Shown piece after piece: positions 35,060 through 45,919 of a stretch of DNA of 64,000 nt. The notes beneath the pieces are model-generated. The model made no database searches. It had not been told where the DNA came from and was given only the letters and a program-made list of their open reading frames with translations. The stretch lies in NCBI RefSeq assembly GCF_036053395.1, contig NZ_CP107942.1, positions 62,001 to 126,000 on the forward strand, written 5' to 3'. Position 1 is the first letter of the stretch; each line of letters starts with the position of its first letter. This stretch comes from Actinoplanes sp. NBC_00393. GTDB taxonomy: Bacteria > Actinomycetota > Actinomycetes > Mycobacteriales > Micromonosporaceae. Made by a program: the position numbers and the translations under genes.

Positions 35060-36514
35060 ATGTCCGTCCCTGACACCTCGAACCCCCCGGTCCCACCGGG
35101 CACCAGTTCCGCCCCGGCCAATCTGTCCGGCCGGCTCGGCGTCGGATCGATCGTCTTCATGGTGATCGCGGCCGCCGCCCCGCTGACCGTGATCGGCGGC
35201 AACGTCCCGCTCGCCGTCGGCAACGGCAACGGCGTAGGCGCTCCGGTCGGCTTCCTCATCGCGTCCGCCGTGCTGCTGCTGTTCGCCGTCGGCTTCGTCA
35301 CCATGACCCCGTACGTGACGGTGGCCGGCGCCTTCTTCGCTTACGTGACGATGGGCCTGGGCAAGCGCGCCGGCACCGGTGCGGCACTCACTGCACTCCT
35401 CGCCTACACCGCGATCCAGGCCGGCGTGTACGGCTACCTCGGCTGGGCGACCGATGACCTGGTCAAGCACTTTGGCGGCCCCGCAGTGCCCTGGTGGGTC
35501 TACGCCCTCGCGGTCGTCGGGGTCGTCGCGCTGCTCGGCTATCGGCACATCGAGCTGAGCTCCAGGGTGCTCGGTGTCGCGCTGGTGCTGGAGATCGCGA
35601 TCGTGGTCGTCATGGACCTGCGGATCTTCTTCACCGGCGGCGCGGAGGGCAACAGCCTGACCTCCTTCACGCCGGACGCGATCACCTCCGGGCCACTGGG
35701 CGTGGCGGTGCTCTTCGCTCTGACCGGCTTCATCGGCTTCGAGGCGACCGCGATCTTCCGGGACGAGGCCCGCGACCCCGAGCGTACGATCCCTCGCGCC
35801 ACCTACCTCGCCGTGTTGATCATCGGCCTGTTCTACACGATCTCGTGCTGGGCGATCGTCACCGGCGTCGGCCCGAGCAACGCCGTGGAGGTGGCCGGCG
35901 ACACCCTGGCCGGAAACGGCAACATGATGCTCGACACCGCACAGACCTACCTCGGCACCATGCTGCGCGACGTCATGCAGGTCCTGCTCATCTCGAGCCT
36001 GTTCGCGTGCGTGCTCTCGTTCCATAACGTCGTCGCCCGCTACCAGTTCGTGCTTGCCCGGAGGGGCTTGATGCCGGCCGGCCTCGGCACGGTGCATCGG
36101 CGTCACCACTCCCCGGCGCGCTCCTCGGTCGTACAGACCATCACGGCCGCGGTGCTTCTCGTCGCGTTCGTCGCTCTCGGCCTGGATCCGCTGGTCGGCG
36201 TGTTCGGCTCGATGGCCGGCGTCTCGACCGTCGGCATGGTGCTGCTGATGCTGCTGACGTCGATAGCCGTCCTGGTCTGGTTCGCCCGCAACCCCCGCCA
36301 GGCCGGTGGCCGCCTCTGGACGACCCGGATCGCGCCGGTGCTGGCCGTTCTCGGCCTGCTCGCCAGCGCCTGGCTGGTGGTCTCGAACTTCACCATGGTC
36401 ACCGGCGGCAGCGTCGGCGTCAGCATCGCCCTCGGCCTCGCGCCGCCAGCCGTCTTTCTGGTCGGGTGCGTCATCGGTCAACGCGGGGCCCGAGCGGCAT
36501 TCGCGGCGGAGTAG
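35060..36514 (+). CDS. APC-superfamily amino acid/amine permease
   Basis: The 484 residues have about 12 membrane segments. The first contains the APC helix-1 region (LGVGSIVFMVIAAAAPLTVIGGNVPLAVGNG) and FIGFEATAIFRDEARDPERTIPRA is the family's helix-6 signature. ATG 35060 has AAGGA at good spacing, so it is preferred over ATG 35051. It is likely to import the substrate of the upstream hydrolase. Confidence 0.9.
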   Translation: MSVPDTSNPPVPPGTSSAPANLSGRLGVGSIVFMVIAAAAPLTVIGGNVPLAVGNGNGVGAPVGFLIASAVLLLFAVGFVTMTPYVTVAGAFFAYVTMGLGKRAGTGAALTALLAYTAIQAGVYGYLGWATDDLVKHFGGPAVPWWVYALAVVGVVALLGYRHIELSSRVLGVALVLEIAIVVVMDLRIFFTGGAEGNSLTSFTPDAITSGPLGVAVLFALTGFIGFEATAIFRDEARDPERTIPRATYLAVLIIGLFYTISCWAIVTGVGPSNAVEVAGDTLAGNGNMMLDTAQTYLGTMLRDVMQVLLISSLFACVLSFHNVVARYQFVLARRGLMPAGLGTVHRRHHSPARSSVVQTITAAVLLVAFVALGLDPLVGVFGSMAGVSTVGMVLLMLLTSIAVLVWFARNPRQAGGRLWTTRIAPVLAVLGLLASAWLVVSNFTMVTGGSVGVSIALGLAPPAVFLVGCVIGQRGARAAFAAE

Positions 36515-36532
36515 GGGTCGTAAGCTCCTGAC

Positions 36533-37279
36533 ATGCCCAGCCGCCCGGTGCACAGAACGCCGCAGGAGGCCGTCACGGTGCTGAACAGCCGCGCCGTGGC
36601 GGCCATCCGGCGGACCAGTGCAGTCGACACGGTGAAGGCGCGGATCGCGCTCGCGGCCGAGCACGGTCTGCTCACACCCGGCGAACGACTCCCAGGCGTG
36701 AGCGAGATCGCGGCGGGCCTGGAGGTCAGCGAGATCACCGTCCGCCGCGCGCTGGAGGAACTGGAGCAGGCCGGCGTCGTTGAGCGCCGCCGGGGCCGTT
36801 ACGGCGGCACCTACATCAGCGGCGCCCCGCCGAAGGGCGCCGTCACCCAGATCTCCGCCTACCGCGAGGACGCGCAGCGGGTCCGGCAGCTGATCGACGA
36901 GCGTGCCGTACTCGAGGTCGGCCTGGCTCAGCGGGCCTGCGTGCGGCGCACCGACGAGGACCTGGCCGTACTGGGGGAGTGCGTCGAGCGGATGGCAGCC
37001 GCGCGGGACTGGGCGGAGTTCCACGTGCTCGACGAGCGCTTCCACCTCGCCGTCGCCACCGCCGCAGGCCTGCCGGCGGCGATGCACCTGTACTCCTCGA
37101 CGCTCACCGACCTCTACGCGTACTTCCTGCCGTACCCGATCGCCTCCCTGCGAGACAGCAACCGCGAGCACGGGTTGATCGTTGCGGCCCTCGACTCACG
37201 CGACCTGGCCGCCACGGCGGAGGCCGTCTTCGAGCATGTCGCCGCCCTGCATCGGACTATGTATATCGGGCTGGACTGA
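36533..37279 (+). CDS. GntR-family (FadR-type) regulator
   Basis: The 248 residues have an N-terminal winged helix (LTPGERLPGVSEIAAGLEVSEITVRRALEELEQAGVVERRRGRYGGTYI) and an all-helical FCD ligand domain with the metal-site pattern DERFHLAVA and NREHGLIVAAL. It lies 18 bp after the permease and probably regulates this catabolic operon. Confidence 0.92.
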   Translation: MPSRPVHRTPQEAVTVLNSRAVAAIRRTSAVDTVKARIALAAEHGLLTPGERLPGVSEIAAGLEVSEITVRRALEELEQAGVVERRRGRYGGTYISGAPPKGAVTQISAYREDAQRVRQLIDERAVLEVGLAQRACVRRTDEDLAVLGECVERMAAARDWAEFHVLDERFHLAVATAAGLPAAMHLYSSTLTDLYAYFLPYPIASLRDSNREHGLIVAALDSRDLAATAEAVFEHVAALHRTMYIGLD

Positions 37280-37583
37280 CAGCCACAGCCACCGGCAGGC
37301 GAATGCGAAGGGCATCGCCTGAATAGGCACTAATCGTCGCGACGTCGATACGTCTGTTCAGCGGGTCACGCCGGAACCGGAAGGGACGCTGTCGAAGATC
37401 TTGACCGCCTCCCGGATGCGGTCGGCCCGAACCGCGGTGAGGGCGGAGGCGTTGCCGATCTCCCACCGGGTGCCGATCCCGGGGACCTTGAAGTGCGCCC
37501 ACTCTCGTCAGCGTCCACCGCACCGCGGCGCCCGGGATCTCGTAAGTGACCTGCACGAGATGCTCTCGCGCGGTTTCCTGGCG
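37280..37583. other. Intergenic region with a decayed minus-strand fragment
   Basis: On the minus strand, QVTYEIPGAAVRWTLTR continues in a different frame as EWAHFKVPGIGTRWEIGNAS, then ALTAVRADRIREAVKIFDSV, ending at a stop at 37358. The composition is protein-like and one frameshift separates the parts. I do not recognise the family. It is probably the remnant 3' end of a gene that once followed the esterase. Confidence 0.35.
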
Positions 37584-38639
37584 TCACGGGTTCCAGAACC
37601 AGCGCAACCCGTTGTAGGTGTACTCCATCGCGGCGACCCCGTCATGGGCGTACCCGTCCTTGACGCGGAAGGCGAAGTTCCCGTCCTGCTCGTTGTCGGC
37701 TTCGGTGAAGTACGGGGATTCCCGCATGAGCTCCACCCGGTCCTGGTCGTAGGAGTGGGCAAAGTCGTCGGTTCCCGTAATGACCCAGACGAAGTAGCCG
37801 GCCGGGTCGTGACCCCGTGCGGCGGCAAGGATGCTGTCCATGTCCAGCGAGGTGCCACAGCTCATCGGCAGAAAGTAGCGGAAGTAGTCCAGCCCGTACT
37901 GGAAGGTCCGCCAGGTGGCCACGGCGCCCATCGAGAACCCGCCGAAGCCGCGGTGGTCGCGCGCGGCCATGAGGCCATCCGGGGAAACGTTCTCGGCGTA
38001 GCTGGAGTATCGGCTCTCCACGGCTGGGATCAGGTCGCCCAGGAGTTCGTGGTGGTAGTTCTGGGTCAGCGTCAAGGCCAGCCCGAAGTTGGCGCTGTCC
38101 TGCGGGCTGGTGTTGTTGTACGTGGGGCAGACGATGATCAGAGGTTCGATCCGACCCGCGGCGATCGCGTTGTCGAGCACGTTCTTGAAGTCGGACGGGG
38201 TGCTGGGCGTTCCGAGTGTCGTCGTCTCGTTGCCCCACCCGCCGTGCATGAGATAGAAGACGTTGTACCGTCTCTCCTCGGTGTAGCCGTACGGGAGGTA
38301 GACGATCGCACGCTTGGTGAGCTTCTGCGTTTTCTGCTCATAGGTCATCGACTCGTATGTGTCATAGCCCAGCTCGACCAGCGTCCCTTGCCGGTCGGCC
38401 GCGCCGGAGAATTCCTGCGGGACGACCGCCATCTCCGGGGGAAGCGGGTGCGTGCCCGCAGCCGTTCCGGACGGGGTCTGACCCGTCGCAGCCCCGGATG
38501 GCGTCCCGGTGCTGGCCGCGGTCCTGGGGGTCACATCACCCGACGTGCAGGCGGTGAGCACGGGAAAGACGGCGGCAACGGAACCCGCGACCAGGAAACC
38601 GCGCAGCAGCGCGCGTCGGGCCAGTAGCGGCTCTTCCAT
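37584..38639 (-). CDS. Exported esterase (feruloyl-esterase/esterase-D type), Tat lipoprotein
   Basis: The 351 residues begin with a twin-arginine signal and lipobox (LARRALLRGFLVAG, then VLTAC). The mature part is an alpha/beta hydrolase of the esterase-D/XynZ type: YNVFYLMHGGWGN (oxyanion region), GFGGFSMGAVATW (nucleophile Ser), WVITGTDDF and a late His. A paralogue lies at 54308. It probably hydrolyses esters at the cell surface. Confidence 0.85.
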   Translation of the reverse strand: MEEPLLARRALLRGFLVAGSVAAVFPVLTACTSGDVTPRTAASTGTPSGAATGQTPSGTAAGTHPLPPEMAVVPQEFSGAADRQGTLVELGYDTYESMTYEQKTQKLTKRAIVYLPYGYTEERRYNVFYLMHGGWGNETTTLGTPSTPSDFKNVLDNAIAAGRIEPLIIVCPTYNNTSPQDSANFGLALTLTQNYHHELLGDLIPAVESRYSSYAENVSPDGLMAARDHRGFGGFSMGAVATWRTFQYGLDYFRYFLPMSCGTSLDMDSILAAARGHDPAGYFVWVITGTDDFAHSYDQDRVELMRESPYFTEADNEQDGNFAFRVKDGYAHDGVAAMEYTYNGLRWFWNP

Positions 38640-39063
38640 CGCGGTTAATGCTCCTCTTCTGCTCGGCGGGGGTACGCGGCGATCTCATGCGGATCACCGA
38701 TCACTCCTACATTGGATGATCTCGTCAGCCCTGGTGGGACGATCCCGAGTACGTCAGTTGTCGCGCCCGGCGATATCCGTCGGTTCAATGAGGATGTTGT
38801 CGCCGCAGTAGACGCTGATCCGGGCACCGGCATCGGCGGCTCAAACCACCCTTGCGGGGGCGGCCACTGCTTCCGGGGTGTCGTTCGAGGTGGGCATCGC
38901 TTCGGCGCACTCAGGCCGTACCGTGCCTTCATGGCCGGCCTCGCCAGGCGTGTGCGTTGTTCGGGTTCACCACAGGGGCCCTCCTTGCCGAGTCGGGGCT
39001 GCCGTTGTCCGGCGGCGACGTGCGGGCCAGCGCCGCGGTAGACATGAAACCCGGTTCCCCCTG
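38640..39063. other. Intergenic region, nothing recognised
   Basis: The spacer lies between two minus-strand genes. The open frames are Arg/Gly-rich shadows. I saw no conserved motif copy here. Confidence 0.35.
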
Positions 39064-39930
39064 CTATACGGTGGGGAAGATGCTGGCCGCGGTCGCCGCC
39101 CAGCTGGCCAGCACGCGTAGCGCGTCGCTGGCCGGGGTGCCCGGTTCGGCGCTGTAGGCGGTCAGGGTGAGTCCGGGGTCGGCCGGCATAGGCATGGCTT
39201 CGAAACCAAGCTCAAGGCGCCCGACGATCGGGTGCTGGAAGGTTTTGACGCCGGTGTGGTGCAGGCGTACCTCATGGGCGCCCCACCGGATGCGGAAGTC
39301 GTCGCTGCGGGTGACGAGCTCACCGACCAGGTCCGTCAGCGCTTTGTCATACGGGTCCCGGCCGGCTTCAGTGCGCAGCAGTGCCACGGTGGTGCTCGCG
39401 GCCTCGTCCCAGCTGGGGTAGAACTTCTCGGCGCGAGGGTCGAGGAAGCAGAACCGAGCCAGATTGGCTGGGAGGGCCGTGGTGTCGAACGCGGGGGAGT
39501 AGAGCGCCTGGCCGAGGCGGTTGGCGGCGAGGATGTCCAGGCGACCGTTGCGGACGAATGCGGGCGCCTCGGTCATCGCGTCGAGCAGATGCTGAGTGCC
39601 GGCACGTACCTGCTGCCTGGCGGGGCGGTGGCGGGCGCGCGGGCCGGTGCCGGCTGCGCGGGCCAGGTCGTACAGGTGGGAGCGCTCCGCCTCGTCGAGC
39701 CTTAAGGCGCGGCACAGGGCGTCCAGGACGCTGTCGGAGACACCAGCCAGGTTGCCGCGTTCCAGGCGGGTGTAGTAGTCCGGGCTGACGCCGGCCAGCA
39801 TCGCCACCTCGGCGCGGCGTAGCCCCGGGACCCGGCGGCTACCGCCGAAGTCGGGCAGGCCGGCCTCGTCAGGCGTGATGCGGGCCCGGCGACTGGCCAG
39901 GAATTCCCGGATGTCGTTCCTGTTGTCCAC
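39064..39930 (-). CDS. XRE-family regulator with MmyB-like ligand domain (copy 1)
   Basis: The 288 residues from GTG 39930 open with DNRNDIREFLASRRARITPDE, then an XRE helix-turn-helix (LRRAEVAMLAGVSPDYYTRLERGNLAGVSDSVLDALCRAL). An MmyB-like domain follows (ILAANRLGQALYSP; FLDPRAEKFYPSWDEAA; LVGELVTRSDDFRIRWGAHEV; TAYSAEPGTPASDALRVLASWAA). Three close paralogues lie at 45920, 57332 and 59000. MmyB domains bind hydrophobic ligands such as fatty acids in the characterised cases. A conserved motif copy (39971) sits just upstream, pointing away. Confidence 0.9.
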   Translation of the reverse strand: MDNRNDIREFLASRRARITPDEAGLPDFGGSRRVPGLRRAEVAMLAGVSPDYYTRLERGNLAGVSDSVLDALCRALRLDEAERSHLYDLARAAGTGPRARHRPARQQVRAGTQHLLDAMTEAPAFVRNGRLDILAANRLGQALYSPAFDTTALPANLARFCFLDPRAEKFYPSWDEAASTTVALLRTEAGRDPYDKALTDLVGELVTRSDDFRIRWGAHEVRLHHTGVKTFQHPIVGRLELGFEAMPMPADPGLTLTAYSAEPGTPASDALRVLASWAATAASIFPTV

Positions 39931-39970
39931 GACATGCACGCTACGACCGGGGTGAACGGTGAAAGAGGCC

Positions 39971-40000
39971 CTGTCATTACCTGCTTCGCCAAACCCTCCC
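39971..40000 (+). promoter_or_regulatory. Bipartite regulon motif, copy a (towards CMD remnant/cupin)
   Basis: CTGTCATTACCT (39971-39982), 13 bp, then CTCCC (39996-40000). It lies between regulator copy 1 and the CMD/cupin unit, oriented to the latter. Confidence 0.7.
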
Positions 40001-40073
40001 AGCGGCCCGTTCCGCTCGCTTTCATGGATGACGTGAACCTGTCCACGATCACAACCATGGGAGCCGCTGTGCT

Positions 40074-40312
40074 GAGGTACGGGAAAGTCGGGATTGTCGA
40101 AGCGGGACCGCAGTTTGATCGCCGTGGCCGCCCTGCTGACCAGCGGCAACATTGAGCAGCTCACGTTCCATCTGAGCTTCGCCCGGGAGAACGGTCTCAC
40201 CGAGACCGAGCTCAAGGACGCGATCACCCACCTGGCCTTCTACGCCGGTTGACCCAAGGCGATGTCCGCGGATGAGCGTCGCCAAGCAGGTTTTCAGCAC
40301 CGACGAGAATTA
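40074..40312 (+). pseudogene. Carboxymuconolactone-decarboxylase-family gene remnant
   Basis: The frame reads SGLSKRDRSLIAVAALLTSG, then NIEQLTFHLSFARENGLTETE, then LKDAITHLAFYAG, then TGA (40250-40252), then PKAMSAD. In the family the stop position is tryptophan (YAGWPKAMSA), so TGG has become TGA. The N-terminal half is also missing. AhpD-like proteins of this type usually accompany a cupin and a reductase, as found here. Confidence 0.75.
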
Positions 40313-40329
40313 ACCTCCGAGGAACGTCA

Positions 40330-40746
40330 ATGGAACTCAAGCACGTCAACGCTACCGTCAAGACTCCCGCCACCGCGTTCACCGGTGACGTCTACATGAC
40401 TCCTATCTACAACGGCGCCGGACCGTCGCGGATGGCCGTTGCCCTCGTGCGCTTCACCCCCGGCGCTTACACCAACTGGCACTCGCATGCCGTCGGTCAG
40501 ACCCTGCACGTCACCGATGGCGTTGCTCTGGTCGGCACCCGCGACGGCGCCGTGGTGCGGGCACGGGCCGGCGACACCGTCATCTGCCCGCCCGGCGAGG
40601 ACCACTGGCACGGCGCCGCCGAGGACACCTTCATGAGCCACCTCGCGATGCTTGAGGCCAAACCGGACGGCGGCGACCCCACCACCTGGCTCGAGCCGGT
40701 CACCGACGAACAGTACAAGGCCGCCAACGAGACCAGCGGCAGTTGA
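40330..40746 (+). CDS. Single-domain cupin
   Basis: The 138 residues have the two cupin motifs: GAYTNWHSHAVGQTLHVTDG (His and Gln/Glu metal ligands) and PGEDHWHGAAEDTF (His). Small cupins of this kind pair with carboxymuconolactone decarboxylases, and the remnant of one lies directly upstream. It has a good ribosome site (GAGGAA). Probably a metal-dependent isomerase or lyase; substrate unknown. Confidence 0.88.
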   Translation: MELKHVNATVKTPATAFTGDVYMTPIYNGAGPSRMAVALVRFTPGAYTNWHSHAVGQTLHVTDGVALVGTRDGAVVRARAGDTVICPPGEDHWHGAAEDTFMSHLAMLEAKPDGGDPTTWLEPVTDEQYKAANETSGS

Positions 40747-40755
40747 TGACAGGTA

Positions 40756-40785
40756 CTGCCAGTACCCGTCACGACAAGCCCTGCG
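40756..40785 (+). promoter_or_regulatory. Bipartite regulon motif, copy b (upstream of ADH 1)
   Basis: CTGCCAGTACCC (40756-40767), 13 bp, then CTGCG, a weaker second half. The first half is part of a local palindrome GGTACTG-C-CAGTACC. The ADH start is 87 bp further. Confidence 0.65.
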
Positions 40786-40871
40786 ACGCCGCTGAGCTGC
40801 ATGTTTAGCTAGATATCGGCGGCTGAGACACGCAGCCACCAGTTCAACTTTCAAGAAACGGATGTTCTCTG

Positions 40872-41906
40872 ATGCGTGCGACATTCATGTATGGCACCGG
40901 CGACGTGCGCGTGATCGACGTCCCCGACCCGACGCTGCAGGGCCCGACCGACGCGGTCGTGCGGATCGTGCAGGCGTGCATCTGCGGCAGCGACCTGCAC
41001 CCGTACCACTCGATGCCGGCCGACGAGAGCGGCACGCCGATGGGTCACGAGTTCCTCGGTGTGGTCGAGGAGGTCGGCAAGGACGTGTCCACGATCAAGG
41101 CCGGTGACCTGGTGGTGGCGCCCTTCGCGTGGCAGGACAACACCTGCGACTTCTGCCGTGAGGGCCTGCAGACCTCCTGCCGGCACGGCGGTTTCTGGGC
41201 CGCTGGCGGCATCGGCGGCGGCCAGGCCGAAGCGGTACGCGTCCCGCAGGCCGACGGCACCCTCGTCAAGCTGCCGGTCGCGGCCGACTCGGCGCTGCTG
41301 CCGTCGCTGCTGACCCTGTCCGACGTGTTCGCCACCGGCCACCACGCCGCGATCCGGGCGAACGTCAACGCGCGTACCACGGTCACCGTGATCGGTGACG
41401 GCGCGGTCGGCCTGCTCGCTGTGCTGTCGGCCAAACGGCTCGGCGCGGAGCGGATCATCCTGATGGGCCGGCACAAGTCCCGTACCGACCTGGGCCTGGA
41501 GTTCGGCGCCACCGAGGTCGTCGCCGAGCGCGGCCAGGAAGGCATCGAGAAGGTCCGCGAGCTGACCGGCGGCGACGGCACCCACACGGTCCTGGAGTGC
41601 GTGGGCCACATGCCCGCCTACGAGCAGGCCCTCGGCGTGGTCCGGGTGGGCGGGGTGATCAGCCGGGTCGGTGTGCCGCAGTACAACGACGGCGACATCG
41701 GTTGGAACCTGTTCGGCCGCAACCTCACCCTGACCGGCGGACCGGCCCCGGTGCGCCACTACATCGAAGAGCTGATGCCGGACGTCCTGGACGGCAAGAT
41801 CGAGCCCGGCAAGGTCTTCGACCGCGTCATCGGCATCGAGGAAACCCCGGCCGGCTACCGGGCGATGGACGACCGCGAAGCTCTCAAGGTCCTCGTCCAA
41901 TTCTGA
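40872..41906 (+). CDS. Zinc-dependent alcohol dehydrogenase (copy 1)
   Basis: The 344-residue medium-chain dehydrogenase has catalytic zinc ligands CICGSDLH (Cys38) and GHE (58-60), a structural zinc lobe CDFCREGLQTSC, and a Rossmann motif VIGDGAVGLLAV. It is a paralogue of the gene at 61428 (same opening MRAT, CxCGSDL, GDGAVGL). It stands alone behind its own motif copy. Substrate unknown. Confidence 0.92.
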   Translation: MRATFMYGTGDVRVIDVPDPTLQGPTDAVVRIVQACICGSDLHPYHSMPADESGTPMGHEFLGVVEEVGKDVSTIKAGDLVVAPFAWQDNTCDFCREGLQTSCRHGGFWAAGGIGGGQAEAVRVPQADGTLVKLPVAADSALLPSLLTLSDVFATGHHAAIRANVNARTTVTVIGDGAVGLLAVLSAKRLGAERIILMGRHKSRTDLGLEFGATEVVAERGQEGIEKVRELTGGDGTHTVLECVGHMPAYEQALGVVRVGGVISRVGVPQYNDGDIGWNLFGRNLTLTGGPAPVRHYIEELMPDVLDGKIEPGKVFDRVIGIEETPAGYRAMDDREALKVLVQF

Positions 41907-42456
41907 GATCGATTCCGTCGCCGGGCAGTGCGCCGACCGGCCACGGAATCATCTTTGTCAGTAGCCCACAGTGAAACGCGGGCTGAGGTAGATAGAACCA
42001 GTCGACCGTGGCGCCGGCGTTGCGTGGCCCGTCCAGGACGAGGGAGTGGGCTTCCGCTTCCGGCTTGTACTCCTCCGGAAAACCGAGTCGAGCATGGGCG
42101 GGCCGCCCTCGGCCACGAGCAGCCGCAGCCACCGGGGTGAACGTCCCTCGTGTCGGAGCTGTCGCCAGATAGTGGGGTGCCCTGCCCACGCATCATGGGG
42201 TGGCGTCAAGACCATGACTGCGCCCTGAGGGCGTGCGTCCGCGGGGCGCGCGCTGGTTCGCTTGATCTCCGCCGGGGGCATCAGCGCCCAACCAGGCAGC
42301 CGTCCATGGGCCGAGCGGGAGCGCCCAGCCGTAGGTCCGGCTGGCAAACCATGAGGCTATGCCACGAGAGATTGCAGCTGGCGCGGAGAACGCCGAGCGA
42401 TCAGCCCGAGTTGTACCAGGCCGAGCGAATTCTCGCGCGGATTCGTGCCGTCGTAA
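41907..42456. other. Intergenic region with possible decayed minus-strand gene
   Basis: On the minus strand, HEGRSPRWLRLLVAEGGPP and, in another frame, PEEYKPEAEAHSLVLDGP and TVDWFYLPQPAFHCGLLTKM look like protein rather than shadow, but no intact ORF or known family results. It may be a frameshifted remnant. Confidence 0.3.
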
Positions 42457-42463
42457 GGGGGCA

Positions 42464-42493
42464 CTGTCTTTACCCCTTTCAGCAAAGGCTCCC
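42464..42493 (+). promoter_or_regulatory. Bipartite regulon motif, copy c (upstream of AKR 1)
   Basis: CTGTCTTTACCC (42464-42475), 13 bp, then CTCCC (42489-42493), 68 bp before the AKR start. Confidence 0.75.
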
Positions 42494-42560
42494 TGTCGGC
42501 CGGGGATGCAGGTTGCATGGGCTACGAGCACGCCCTATCGCGACAACGAGAAGGTGCCGA

Positions 42561-44572
<2,012 letters not shown>

Positions 44573-44598
44573 CACCCGCCACAGGAGAACCGCACCAC

Positions 44599-45906
44599 AT
44601 GATCACCATTCTTATTCTCATCGTGGTAGCGGTGCTCGTTTTCGCCGCCTTTGCCGCAGGGCACTGGTACGCGTGGCGGCGCGTCGTTCGCGACACCACA
44701 GCCCGCCGCTCCACGCTGCGGCGCGTCGGCACCGCGGTGTTCATTGCCGGACCGGTGCTCGGGCTGGCCGCGATCCGCGACGACATGCCCGGCATCCCCT
44801 TCGCCTTCGAAGGCGTCATCGACTGGCCCGGGTTCATGTGGCTCGCCCTGTTCCTCTACCTGGTTCTCGCCTTGGCCGTGGGCGAGCTGCTCCGTCCCTT
44901 GCTGCGGTGGTGGCTGGCCCGACGCGACACCGGCACCACCGAACCCGCCGGGCAGCCGGGCGGGAAGCCAGCGGCAGGCGATCTAGTCGCTGCCGTGCCG
45001 CCTGCGGATCCCGACCAGGAGAGCGTTGTTGCGGTGGCGCCGCAGACAGACCACGAACCTGACGGACCTGCGGCGCAGGCGCTGTCACGCCGAGTATTCG
45101 TCTCGCGAGTAGTGGGCGGCGCCGCCGCCGCTGCCGCGCTCGGCACCGTCGGCTACGGCACCTACGGCGTGATGCGCGGCCCCCAGGTCAAACGGCTCAC
45201 GGTCCCGCTGGCCAAACTGCCCCGCACCGCGCACGGGTTCCGTATCGCGGTGGTCAGCGACATCCACCTCGGTCCGATCCTCGGCCGCCGCTTCACCCAG
45301 CGCGTGGTGGACACCATCAACAGCACCCAGCCGGACCTGATCGCCGTCGTGGGTGACCTGGTCGACGGCAGCGTCGAAGACCTCGCCTCCGCCGTCGAAC
45401 CGCTCACACAGCTGAGCGCGCGCCACGGCAGCTACTTCGTCACCGGCAACCACGAATACTTCAACGAGCCCGCCGAATGGATCGACAAGATCCGTGAGCT
45501 CGGGCTGCGCCCGCTGGAGAACGCCCGCACCGAGCTGCCCGGCTTTGACCTGGCCGGCGTCAACGACGTCCAAGGCGAACAGAGCGGTCAAGGCCCGGAC
45601 TTCGCCAAGGCCCTCGGCGACCGTGACCGCACCCGCACCGCGGTCCTGCTCGCCCACCAACCCGTCGTCATCGACGACGCCGTCACACACGGCGTCGACC
45701 TGCAACTGTCCGGGCACACCCACGGCGGCCAGCTATGGCCGGGCCCCCTGCTCGCCGGACTGGCCAACCCCACCGTGGCCGGTTTGGAACGCTACGGCGA
45801 CACCCAGCTGTACGTCAGCCGCGGGGCAGGCGTCTGGGGGCCACCGGTGCGGGTGGGCGCCCCGTCCGACATCACGGTTGTGGAGTTGGCCTCCGCGCAG
45901 GCGTGA
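44599..45906 (+). CDS. Membrane metallophosphoesterase (YkuE-like)
   Basis: ATG 44599 follows AGGAGAAC. The 435 residues have three N-terminal membrane segments (LILIVVAVLVFAAFAAGHW and two more), a linker, a further Tat-like segment ([20 protein letters not shown]), then the calcineurin-type motifs SDIHLGP, GDLVDG, GNHEY, LAHQP and SGHTHGGQLWPG. Proteins of this type dephosphorylate outer-leaflet or periplasm-side substrates. It is last in the AKR 1 unit. Confidence 0.88.
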   Translation: MITILILIVVAVLVFAAFAAGHWYAWRRVVRDTTARRSTLRRVGTAVFIAGPVLGLAAIRDDMPGIPFAFEGVIDWPGFMWLALFLYLVLALAVGELLRPLLRWWLARRDTGTTEPAGQPGGKPAAGDLVAAVPPADPDQESVVAVAPQTDHEPDGPAAQALSRRVFVSRVVGGAAAAAALGTVGYGTYGVMRGPQVKRLTVPLAKLPRTAHGFRIAVVSDIHLGPILGRRFTQRVVDTINSTQPDLIAVVGDLVDGSVEDLASAVEPLTQLSARHGSYFVTGNHEYFNEPAEWIDKIRELGLRPLENARTELPGFDLAGVNDVQGEQSGQGPDFAKALGDRDRTRTAVLLAHQPVVIDDAVTHGVDLQLSGHTHGGQLWPGPLLAGLANPTVAGLERYGDTQLYVSRGAGVWGPPVRVGAPSDITVVELASAQA

Positions 45907-45919
45907 GTTGGCACGTCAA

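Noticed and set aside
34760..37171. Minus-strand open frame of 803 codons opposite the nitrilase, permease and GntR genes
   Set aside because: It is an antisense shadow in GC-rich DNA: His/Arg/Gly/Asp-rich composition and no domain, while three well-defined genes lie on the other strand.
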